Source of the DNA: a virus
Strand: one strand, 5' to 3'
DNA: 57,964 bases
IMG/VR virus record: IMGVR_UViG_3300024327_000007
Span: 1-57,964 of that record
Below the pieces are notes generated by a model. The model made no database searches and was not told the origin of the DNA. It saw only the letters and a list, made by a program, of their open reading frames with translations. Below, in pieces: positions 1 to 7,457 of this stretch. Made by a program: the position numbers and the translations under genes. How positions within the stretch are numbered: the stretch's first letter is position 1; each line of letters opens with the position of its first letter.

Positions 1-2
1 AG

Positions 3-791
3 TACCTTGGTTATGAGCTGCCTGGCTCGCAAGGCGATCAAGGGATGCGTGGACCGCCAGAGCCTTTGCTTGGACCGCCAGAGCCTTTGCTTGGACCGCC
101 AGAGCCTTTGCTTGGACCGCCAGAGCAAGTAGCAGCAACTGTTAAAGTGGTTGAAGTTACAACAGAGCTGATACCGAAGCCACCAAAAAAACTAGCTGTC
201 CCGAAGGCAAAAGAGCCTGCGCCAATTACAATAGATTTTGGCTTTGAGTTTACGGGAAGCCTAAGCGTTAAAGATCACGTTGCGCCATCAATAACTATAG
301 AATCAAACAAAGTCGCTCCAGACCCCTTTTTCACGATCGATGGTGCTGATGGCGAACCTGTAGAACTTCAAGTTGACGACTTGCTGACTCAGCTTAAAAA
401 GAGTATTGGATTTGACGAATATTTGTTTGGTGGTAACTTTACTACCACTACTGGTGGAGCGCATAGAATTAACGAGAAGAACATTGAAGCATTAGTGGAA
501 GACGGCAGTGTCAAGCAACAATTAGTGCAGGAAATAAAAAAATTAATCCCTGTACCAAGCAAAGCCGGCCAGCTGTTGAGTGATTTTACTTTAAAGTTCA
601 AAGCTGCAGATATAGCTCTTGAATATTCCTTGGACTTAAGCAAGTTCTTAGCGGACGAAGCAGACTCTTTGTTAGATATTACATTTGAATACGAAGATTA
701 TGCGGAAGCTGAGGGCGATGAAGGTAAAATCCTGCTTATAGGAGGGGTTCTTTCTAAAGTAACCCTTTGGGTAAAATACGGTGTTACATGA
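3..791 (+). CDS. Collagen-like virion protein (5' end outside window)
   Basis: The reading frame is open to the left edge, so this is the C-terminal part of a longer protein. The first residues follow the collagen Gly-X-Y rule (GSQ-GDQ-GMR-GPP), which argues that the ATG at 45 is not the true start. The triplets then give way to a seven-residue GPPEPLL repeat and a Pro/Lys-rich linker (about residues 45-75 of the visible part). The remaining roughly 190 residues are acidic and look globular. I do not recognise that C-terminal domain. Collagen-like stretches are known in phage fibres and other trimeric virion proteins, so a surface or trimeric structural role is inferred. The gene ends in an ATGA overlap with a possible small ORF and lies upstream of the head genes. 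Confidence 0.7.
   Translation, partial: YLGYELPGSQGDQGMRGPPEPLLGPPEPLLGPPEPLLGPPEQVAATVKVVEVTTELIPKPPKKLAVPKAKEPAPITIDFGFEFTGSLSVKDHVAPSITIESNKVAPDPFFTIDGADGEPVELQVDDLLTQLKKSIGFDEYLFGGNFTTTTGGAHRINEKNIEALVEDGSVKQQLVQEIKKLIPVPSKAGQLLSDFTLKFKAADIALEYSLDLSKFLADEADSLLDITFEYEDYAEAEGDEGKILLIGGVLSKVTLWVKYGVT
51..126 (+). repeat. 21-bp tandem repeat in collagen-like gene
   Basis: Three perfect copies of a 21-bp unit starting ggaccgccagag (51-71, 72-92, 93-113) are followed by a 13-base partial copy to 126. Each unit encodes Gly-Pro-Pro-Glu-Pro-Leu-Leu. Because 21 bp encodes seven residues, the repeat keeps the reading frame but breaks the three-residue collagen phase. It looks like recent slippage or unequal recombination. 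Confidence 0.95.
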
Positions 792-871
792 AGTCTAACA
801 ATACTAAACCAAATTGGGCTATAGTCTGTGATGATGATTGTAGTTCTGAAGTAACTGTGGAAGGCTTTTAG
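788..871 (+). CDS. Possible 27-aa small protein
   Basis: An ATG at 788 overlaps the TGA of the preceding gene (ATGA) and opens a 27-codon frame that ends with TAG three bases before the next ATG at 875. It fills the gap between two genes exactly, as translationally coupled small genes often do. The product is acidic, with a Cys-Asp-Asp-Asp-Cys stretch near its middle. There is no strong ribosome site upstream, so translation would depend on coupling. I recognise no family. The frame could instead be chance, since the gap also carries the ribosome site (GGAAGG, 859-864) of the following gene. Confidence 0.35.
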   Translation: MKSNNTKPNWAIVCDDDCSSEVTVEGF

Positions 872-874
872 AAA

Positions 875-2536
875 ATGAGTTTAAAAGCAACAAGTTCTCA
901 ATTGCCAAAAAAAGAACCAGCTAAATATGCGTTATTCTTTGAAGATGACCTTTCGCAAATCAGCTCTCAGGATGGCATCTGGAGAGAAGAAATAAGAAGT
1001 GCGCTAATCAATTGGTGGAGACCCAACTTGATTCATTTGTTTATCCATCCTGGAAAGAACACAACGCACATAAGTGAGGCAAATTTTCTTACTGATAGCC
1101 GAGATGCTGCCAGTACTGAAGGTATTCTTTTTATACATCAAAAAATTAATAATTTTAAATTAACATATCATATTGTGCCTGGGTACACTGATCCACAGGG
1201 TACTCAAGTCCTAACAGACAGGCAATCTTTGTACTCTTCCATGCTTTTAGATTGGATGCCCAACTTATTCTTAATAAATGAAAGAGACGGGTGGGACCTT
1301 CCGCAAGCAGACAGCGAAAGAAATCTTCTTATATCTACCGAAGTAGCTATGAACGCCAACGCAGATGTTCTTTTTACTCCTCTTTATGCTGGCAGGGATT
1401 TGCTTCTCAGAATTGACTTAACGAACGTAAAAGTATTTCATGCAAAATGGCACAAACGTGGTCGTGGATGGATGACTTTGGCGCATGAACTATTTCATGT
1501 TTATCAAGTTTTAAATAACACTCTTGTGCATTTTTATGAAAGTTTTTTTGGTAGTCTTAAAGGTGAGACAAGTGACACGGCCGAAGACCATCTTTGGTTC
1601 TTTGAGGCTTCTGCTAATTTATTTTCTGGTGGAGGTATAGTTAGGCTTTTAGGAAAATTACTGCCAAAAAAATACACCCAGGACCAGTATGGATTTGATG
1701 AACTTATACTAGAGTATTCGTCAGAAGAAATGAGTGGTATTGTCGACTCTTATGTAGATTCGCATTATGCTAAAGAACATATTATCGACGATAAGGGGTA
1801 TTCGTTTGGCTATCTGGCGTTAGCTTTTTTACATAAAAAATTAATAGCTATCGGCTCGTCGTTTCAAGAACTTTTTCGAAGTTTAATTGAAACGACAAAT
1901 TTAGACGAAAGCCTCAAAGCCATATTTGAAAAAAGCGATAGTGAGGAAGTGTTTTCTTTTTCAGAGTTCCTAGAGGTGTTCTATGCTGAAGAAGGCAAGG
2001 CGTTTTGTAAGGAGTTTCTAAAGCATCATTCGGTAGGTTTGTCTACCGAAACTTTTGATGTAGGCACGGTAAAGAGTACTTATTTTGGTGAAAGTGGTTT
2101 GAAGTTGGACGAAGTGCTTCCTAGTACTTGGGCTGGGGGCGCTGAGCCTTACTATGGAACTCGCGACTTGCAGCAAAGCTTGGGGAAGATTAAGGGCTGG
2201 ATAAAAAAGCAATCAGCAGAGCACAAGCCAAATTGCATGATTTATATTTGTTCGATCGATATAAGCTTGCTGAATAAAAGCGAAGCTAAGCACTTCAAGA
2301 ATCTTGATACTATTAAGAGTGTTTATTGGATAAACATACGCCCTGAGTCAGAGCCTGTTGAGGAGCTTACTTTTGCGTCTATTGCAGATAATGTGAATTA
2401 CATTGAAGTGCCAGTATCCAAATTGGAAGCTACACTCAATTTGATACCTAGGCTTACCGATAGTAAAGAAACTAGAAGCAAGGTAGGGTACAATAACTTA
2501 AAAATTACACAGACTGTGAAAGCCAACTTGAGGTAG
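875..2536 (+). CDS. Putative zinc metallopeptidase (gluzincin-like)
   Basis: This 553-residue protein contains AHELFHVYQ, an HEXXH zinc-binding motif (His204, Glu205, His208). About 36 residues later WFFEASANL places Glu244 where gluzincins carry their third zinc ligand (E-x-x-A context). Downstream, YVDSHYAKEHI and YSFGYLALAFL (roughly residues 289-320) resemble the helical region that follows the active site in peptidase-MA-type enzymes. The C-terminal 150 residues are unrecognised. The start is supported by GGAAGG ten bases upstream. The gene sits directly before the portal, where a second protease class is unusual, since the typical prohead protease is encoded after the portal. It may be a packaged, ejected or maturation enzyme; that role is inference. 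No signal peptide is seen. Confidence 0.6.
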   Translation: MSLKATSSQLPKKEPAKYALFFEDDLSQISSQDGIWREEIRSALINWWRPNLIHLFIHPGKNTTHISEANFLTDSRDAASTEGILFIHQKINNFKLTYHIVPGYTDPQGTQVLTDRQSLYSSMLLDWMPNLFLINERDGWDLPQADSERNLLISTEVAMNANADVLFTPLYAGRDLLLRIDLTNVKVFHAKWHKRGRGWMTLAHELFHVYQVLNNTLVHFYESFFGSLKGETSDTAEDHLWFFEASANLFSGGGIVRLLGKLLPKKYTQDQYGFDELILEYSSEEMSGIVDSYVDSHYAKEHIIDDKGYSFGYLALAFLHKKLIAIGSSFQELFRSLIETTNLDESLKAIFEKSDSEEVFSFSEFLEVFYAEEGKAFCKEFLKHHSVGLSTETFDVGTVKSTYFGESGLKLDEVLPSTWAGGAEPYYGTRDLQQSLGKIKGWIKKQSAEHKPNCMIYICSIDISLLNKSEAKHFKNLDTIKSVYWINIRPESEPVEELTFASIADNVNYIEVPVSKLEATLNLIPRLTDSKETRSKVGYNNLKITQTVKANLR

Positions 2537-2540
2537 ATCT

Positions 2541-4034
2541 ATGAAAGCAAATGATTTTGAAGGAATTCTAAATGCAATCTCTAATAAAGATCGAAATGTT
2601 CCAATTCCTGGAGTGAATATTTCTGGCGTTAAAGTTAAAAAAGTAAACGGGCGAGCGCTATCTTACGCAAGTAGGCATAGAGGATCTTGGTTCAAGCCAG
2701 AGTATGATCTAACTGAAATACAGATAGCTCAAGATACGGATGCTTTTTTGTTCAAAGCGATACAAAAGAAAGTTCAAAGATTTGTATTGGCTGGATGGGA
2801 GTTTGTTGGCAACGATAAAGAGACAGTAAACTATATAAGAAGAAGAATAAAAGAAATAGAGACTGTTTCTGGTATGCCGTTTAATTTATTAATGACAGAC
2901 CTGGCGCATGACTTAATTAGGTATTCAAATTGTGCATGGGTTAAAAACAGAAATAGCGATGCCTCTACAGGGAAAGTCTTAGACAAGAATGGCAAGTCTG
3001 TAGAGCCTGTTGCTGGGTATTTTATACTTCCATTTGAAACTTTATGGTTCAAAGTGAAGAAAAACGGTGAGATTAAAAAGATCTTGCAGAAACAATTAGC
3101 AAGTGCAGAGAGCAAAGAGTTCTCACCTGATGATGTCATTCATTTCTACACAAATAGAAAAGCTGGGTTTACTATGGGAACACCTGAGCTACTTCCAGTA
3201 CTAGAAGACATTGCTCTGCTAAGAAGGCTTGAAGAAAACATCGAGGAGATGATCGATGCTAACTTGCACCCCTTGTATCACTACACGGTTGGCAATGATT
3301 TGATGCCTGAAAGATATGGTCCTGACGGAGTAAAGGAATCAGATTTGGTTCGAAATACGATTGAGTATATGCCTTCAGGTGGAATCTTTGTTTCAGATCA
3401 TAGGCACAAAATTGACGCTATTGGCTCCGAAGGTAAGGCGCTTAAAATCCAAGAGTACTTGGATTACTTCAAGAAGCGTGTGTACGCAGGTCTTGGTGTT
3501 TCAGCCATGGACATGGGTGAAGGTGATACTGCGAATAGAAGTACTGCTAATGCCTTGTCGAAAATTGCGATACAAGATGTAGAAGCCTTACAGAGAAATA
3601 TAAAAACTTTTATTGAAACTTATGTTATTTCAGAACTACTTTGTGAAGGTGGCTATGAAGAAGCAATGTTTGATAGCGACAGAATGGTTTACATTAAGTT
3701 CGGTGCGGTAGACAAAGAAGAGAAAATAAAGGTAGAGAACCAAATCGTACAGTTGTGGTTAAACAATTTGATAAGCGAAACAGAGGCAAGAACAAAGCTG
3801 GGAGAGCGCCCCCTGACTGAGGAGGATGTAAAGAAGTTACACTCGACGTTAGCGCAAGAGCGAATAGTGAAGAGTTCAACCGAATTAAACACTTCTAATA
3901 ATATTTCAAAACCAGCAAATCAGCATGGTGAAAGATCCTCTCCGAAGCTAGGCGAAGACAGCATAAGTTTGTTTGAGAAGATAAAAAATAGCAATAATGT
4001 TGCTGATGTCTTGAAAACACTTGAAAACTACTAA
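2541..4034 (+). CDS. Portal protein
   Basis: This 497-residue protein has the hallmarks of phage portals: a segment FSPDDVIHFYTNRK (about residues 194-207), then GTPELLPVLEDIALLRRLEE, and a later KKRVYAGLGVS with a Gly-rich loop before NRSTANALS. Portals form the dodecameric ring at one capsid vertex through which DNA is packaged and to which the neck binds. The length is normal for the family. It starts four bases after the preceding gene behind a GAGG ribosome site and lies directly upstream of the protease/scaffold gene, the classical order. The C-terminal 60 residues are polar and probably flexible. The large terminase would be expected upstream, outside the window. Confidence 0.88.
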   Translation: MKANDFEGILNAISNKDRNVPIPGVNISGVKVKKVNGRALSYASRHRGSWFKPEYDLTEIQIAQDTDAFLFKAIQKKVQRFVLAGWEFVGNDKETVNYIRRRIKEIETVSGMPFNLLMTDLAHDLIRYSNCAWVKNRNSDASTGKVLDKNGKSVEPVAGYFILPFETLWFKVKKNGEIKKILQKQLASAESKEFSPDDVIHFYTNRKAGFTMGTPELLPVLEDIALLRRLEENIEEMIDANLHPLYHYTVGNDLMPERYGPDGVKESDLVRNTIEYMPSGGIFVSDHRHKIDAIGSEGKALKIQEYLDYFKKRVYAGLGVSAMDMGEGDTANRSTANALSKIAIQDVEALQRNIKTFIETYVISELLCEGGYEEAMFDSDRMVYIKFGAVDKEEKIKVENQIVQLWLNNLISETEARTKLGERPLTEEDVKKLHSTLAQERIVKSSTELNTSNNISKPANQHGERSSPKLGEDSISLFEKIKNSNNVADVLKTLENY

Positions 4035-4042
4035 TATAAATA
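4035..4042 (+). promoter_or_regulatory. TATAAATA late-promoter-like box
   Basis: The 41-bp gap between portal and protease contains TATAAATA, identical to the -10 consensus of T4 late promoters, 33 bases before the protease ATG and within a very AT-rich run. A strong ribosome site (AAGGGGG) follows. Whether this phage uses a T4-type late sigma factor cannot be seen here, and AT-rich gaps can match by chance. Confidence 0.3.
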
Positions 4043-4075
4043 TATTAAGATATATTTAATACGCAAGGGGGCAAA

Positions 4076-6046
4076 ATGAGTAAGCTCATCAAATACAACG
4101 ATTTCATTCAAATAAATCCTGACAAAAGAATACTTTCCTTAGACAAGAAAAGCAAAATTACGCTTATCGATAATCTTTTGTCGAATGTTGAGTTTAAACA
4201 AAAAGGGCTTGTGATTACTTACGACTTGTCTCATTCGGGTAGAAAAATAAATAACAGGATTTATTCTACAAAAGGTCAGCAAAAGGGTATTGACTCGTTG
4301 ACAAATCCATACCCAAAGCCGATATTAAAACACCACGACCAAAATGGAGAGCCTATTGGTAGGTTTATTGGTGGTGAGTGGCAAAGCCTAAATGATGAAG
4401 CTGCTAGTTTCTTGAATTCAAATAAATCTATGCTGGACATACATAATGCATTCACAGAAGACGACCCACAGAAAATTTATAAAACTTTAAAAGATTTAAA
4501 TTTGCTTAACAATAAAGATTGGCCCGGTCTTGGACGAATGCGAGTCAAAGCAAACGTTACTGACGAAGAAGCTATTAAGAGATTTCTTGATGGGAGATAC
4601 TTAACGTTCAGTGCGGGCTCTACTACAGACAGACATATTTGCAGTATTTGTGATCAGGATTGGGTCAGTGACGGCATGTGCGAACACAGGCATGGAAAGA
4701 CTTATGATGATGAAACTTGCGTTTTTGTTACGGGAGACTTTATTGTACTAGAAGGGTCGGTAGTAAATACTCCAGCAGATGACCTCTCTCAAGTAGTAGA
4801 GATGGAGCTTATCGATACATCTAGTAGTAAACCAATAGAAGACAACTCTAGTGAGCATCTCATAATATTTCCAAAAGAAATTATTATGAGTGATTCTAAC
4901 TATGATTTAGGAGCCGGAAATGAGTTACAAGCAGTGAGAAAAGCGTATAAAAGGGTTAAGAGGAATCAAGGGGTAGAAGCGCTAATCGATTCCGCTAAGT
5001 TAGAAGATCAAAACTATGATCATAGAGTAGTGCTAGATGAAAAGATTATGAGAGAATTACATACTAAAGGAGTCGCTTATGTTGAGGCGCCTTCCAAAGT
5101 AAAAGCTACAATTATCCAAATAGCCTATAGTGGCGAAAAGAATTTGAATGAACCTCCAACACAAAAGGAAGATATTATGAAATTGGAGAAAGAACAACCA
5201 GACGAAGAGGTTGTTGATTCCACAGAGGCTGTAGCAGAAGCAGAGCCTCTTGTAGTCGACAATCAGCTTCAGAAACAAGACGATCCCGACGAAGGTGATT
5301 TCGACGAGGATGAGACTGCAGACGAAGTCTCTCTAGACGTTGATTGGAATATCTTAGACTTAGCTTTACAAACCGTAATGGTGAAGTCGGGCAATTCCAT
5401 GAGTAACGACGAAAGGAAAGAACTACCAGATGCTATATTCTGTGGGCCTGAAAGATCTTTCCCAATTCCAGACTGCGCACATGTGACAGCTGCGAAAGAC
5501 TTGATAAGCAAAACTAAACTTTCGGATACTATTAAGTCTAAAATCTTAACATTGATTGATGAAAAAGCTGAAGCGCTAGAATGCGATTCAGAAGTTAGTA
5601 TTCTAAAATCTGACTTAAAAGATTTACAAGAGATGTATAAAAGTTTAGAAGAGAAGTTTAAAGTTGTTGTAGAGTTTATCGAAGCAAATAAAAAAGTTTC
5701 AGCTGATAATACTGAAGATTTAAATATTAATTGCGAAAAAAATGAAGATACAGTTGAAAATACAGCTCAAGATGAATTAAATCTAGATGATAAGGATGAA
5801 AAAATATTTTCACTATCAGACAAGGTATTAACAAACATGAATCAAATTAGCAGTCCATCTGAGCATGCAGACGAAGACGCAAACATTAATAAGGAAGACA
5901 AGGTCTCTTCCTTGGGTTCTTTTGAACAAAAGATTGTTAAAGAATACAAAAATATTTTATCAGAGTATGGAAAAGATGCTGCTAATAGCTATCTTAACTC
6001 CAAGTCTACCTATTTGCCTCGCGGCTTTAACCCAAGTAATTTTTAA
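4076..6046 (+). CDS. Prohead protease-scaffold fusion
   Basis: The 656-residue protein has an N-terminal domain resembling serine prohead proteases of the S78/herpesvirus-assemblin type. His86 or His87 lies in KHHDQNGEPIGRF, Ser179 in YLTFSAGS and Glu226 in VLEGSVVNTPAD; together these match the motif blocks around the family's catalytic residues. A C-x2-C...C-x-H cluster (Cys189, Cys192, Cys202, His204/206) may bind metal. Residues 370-430 are highly acidic. Residues about 445-500 (FCGPERSFPIPDCAHVTAA) resemble a small domain seen with phage head proteins. A coiled coil follows (about 505-545), with a polar C-terminal tail. This layout fits protease fused to scaffold, which shapes the prohead and is then degraded. 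AAGGGGG precedes the ATG. Confidence 0.8.
   Translation: MSKLIKYNDFIQINPDKRILSLDKKSKITLIDNLLSNVEFKQKGLVITYDLSHSGRKINNRIYSTKGQQKGIDSLTNPYPKPILKHHDQNGEPIGRFIGGEWQSLNDEAASFLNSNKSMLDIHNAFTEDDPQKIYKTLKDLNLLNNKDWPGLGRMRVKANVTDEEAIKRFLDGRYLTFSAGSTTDRHICSICDQDWVSDGMCEHRHGKTYDDETCVFVTGDFIVLEGSVVNTPADDLSQVVEMELIDTSSSKPIEDNSSEHLIIFPKEIIMSDSNYDLGAGNELQAVRKAYKRVKRNQGVEALIDSAKLEDQNYDHRVVLDEKIMRELHTKGVAYVEAPSKVKATIIQIAYSGEKNLNEPPTQKEDIMKLEKEQPDEEVVDSTEAVAEAEPLVVDNQLQKQDDPDEGDFDEDETADEVSLDVDWNILDLALQTVMVKSGNSMSNDERKELPDAIFCGPERSFPIPDCAHVTAAKDLISKTKLSDTIKSKILTLIDEKAEALECDSEVSILKSDLKDLQEMYKSLEEKFKVVVEFIEANKKVSADNTEDLNINCEKNEDTVENTAQDELNLDDKDEKIFSLSDKVLTNMNQISSPSEHADEDANINKEDKVSSLGSFEQKIVKEYKNILSEYGKDAANSYLNSKSTYLPRGFNPSNF
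5177..6046 (+). CDS. Candidate nested scaffold (internal start)
   Basis: Codon 368 of the protease/scaffold gene is an in-frame ATG preceded by AAAAGGAAG, a good ribosome site about seven bases upstream. Translation from here would give a 289-residue acidic, coiled-coil protein without the protease domain. Phages such as lambda make a separate scaffold from an internal start in the protease gene, and the start falls between the two domains. Another in-frame ATG at 4886 has a weaker site. This is inference from sequence only. Confidence 0.4.
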   Translation: MKLEKEQPDEEVVDSTEAVAEAEPLVVDNQLQKQDDPDEGDFDEDETADEVSLDVDWNILDLALQTVMVKSGNSMSNDERKELPDAIFCGPERSFPIPDCAHVTAAKDLISKTKLSDTIKSKILTLIDEKAEALECDSEVSILKSDLKDLQEMYKSLEEKFKVVVEFIEANKKVSADNTEDLNINCEKNEDTVENTAQDELNLDDKDEKIFSLSDKVLTNMNQISSPSEHADEDANINKEDKVSSLGSFEQKIVKEYKNILSEYGKDAANSYLNSKSTYLPRGFNPSNF

Positions 6047-6075
6047 TAAAACATTAAAACTATAGGAGAATAATT

Positions 6076-7431
6076 ATGGCTATTAGTCGATTCCAAAGTA
6101 CGTTTAAAACCAGAACGGATATGATGGACAACATCACTCCGAATAATACCGTTCAAATGAATGCGTCAGTCCCCGCAGGTGAATGGAAGCCTGCAGCATG
6201 GTTGCCAACTATTTGGCAAAACGAAGCGTCAAAAGACTTCTTCGTCATCTCTTCAGGCAAGGTTGTATCTTTTGATGCATCTGGTCGTGTTGTCCCCGCT
6301 GGCCTTTTAAAGAGACTTGCAGATGGAGCAAAAAATGCCGTCATCATCACTTATGATGCCAGTGACGTTGATGCAAAAGTCATTGATATCCGAACTGGAA
6401 ACCCCTTGTTGTTGGCTGATATTGGCAATGTAGAGTCGCAGGCTTTCTGCCAAGCAGTACTCGATCAAGGCTGGGTTATTGATGCTGCTAATAACGCTCC
6501 AGATTCTGACGCCAAGTGTCAAGCAGTTGGTCGACAGTTTATTTCAGCACCTGTAGGTATTGCAGCTTATGATGTATATGTATGGGCTGGTGATGATGCT
6601 GCTAATCTTCACTTTACTAACTACCAGAAGCAACACTTGATTCAGTTCTTTACTGATATTCAAATGCGTGTTGCTCATGTGTGCGAGCCAGCTGCTTCTA
6701 ATGTATTCAACAATGGCACAAAGGTTACAGGAGCGTCACTCAAATTGTTGACTCGTTACAGTCATTTAGACCTGACTGACGTCATGGCTTATGATTGGAC
6801 TTCAAAGCTCGCAGGAAATACTAGTCGTACTCCTGTTTTGTTGGAGACTGGTGCTAACGCTGCATGGTCTGGTCGTGAGCGCAATGATATCAGTTTGCTA
6901 GCAAGAGCAGGCGATTGGTATCTCGATGCAGATGCTGGTCGGATTTTCTTCTTCTTGACTGCTGGGGCTGCTAATGTTCCCGTTGATGCAAACGCAGCTG
7001 CACTTACAGCCTTGACTGCTTTCGATTATACTGCAACCGTATCTGTTAATGAGAAGATGATGCATCTTGTTGGCGAAGCTAAGCCAGGTGATTTTGTTGT
7101 CTTTGATGTGAATAGTAACTTCGTCGTTCGTGATATGACTACTGCTGAAAATGTTACTTTTGCTGCGGCTGGAGCCGGTACTGCTGTTGAAGTAGAGGCT
7201 GCGCTTGCAAGTCTCCGCGACCAGCATGAGTGGACTATCGGTCGCGTATTCGCATTCCAGAAAGAGCCTCGTGGTCTTCTTGAGCGTGTTCGTACTGGTT
7301 GGAACGGTTCTGAGTTTAAAGCTGATGCGCAAATGCCTGGTTCTGCAACTAAGGGATTCAGCGACCTCATCACTCTTTCTGATGAAACCGTTGCTGATGA
7401 AATTGCTATCATCAACGTCAAGATTCAATAA
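6076..7431 (+). CDS. Probable capsid decoration or minor head protein
   Basis: This 451-residue protein lies between the scaffold/protease and the major capsid gene, where many large phages encode a decoration or accessory head protein. It is soluble-looking, rich in Ala, Val, Asp and Thr, with alternating beta-type segments and no membrane helix. A strong ribosome site (TAGGAG) precedes the start. Codon choice resembles that of the major capsid gene (many CGT/GGT codons), consistent with a high-copy virion protein. No enzyme motif is visible. The assignment rests mostly on position and codon use; another head structural role is possible. Confidence 0.5.
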   Translation: MAISRFQSTFKTRTDMMDNITPNNTVQMNASVPAGEWKPAAWLPTIWQNEASKDFFVISSGKVVSFDASGRVVPAGLLKRLADGAKNAVIITYDASDVDAKVIDIRTGNPLLLADIGNVESQAFCQAVLDQGWVIDAANNAPDSDAKCQAVGRQFISAPVGIAAYDVYVWAGDDAANLHFTNYQKQHLIQFFTDIQMRVAHVCEPAASNVFNNGTKVTGASLKLLTRYSHLDLTDVMAYDWTSKLAGNTSRTPVLLETGANAAWSGRERNDISLLARAGDWYLDADAGRIFFFLTAGAANVPVDANAAALTALTAFDYTATVSVNEKMMHLVGEAKPGDFVVFDVNSNFVVRDMTTAENVTFAAAGAGTAVEVEAALASLRDQHEWTIGRVFAFQKEPRGLLERVRTGWNGSEFKADAQMPGSATKGFSDLITLSDETVADEIAIINVKIQ

Positions 7432-7457
7432 TTACATTAAAATAAAGGGAACTTATC

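Noticed and set aside
6898-7428. A 176-codon minus-strand frame
   Set aside because: Antisense to the gene at 6076, which has the better start, codon bias and operon fit.
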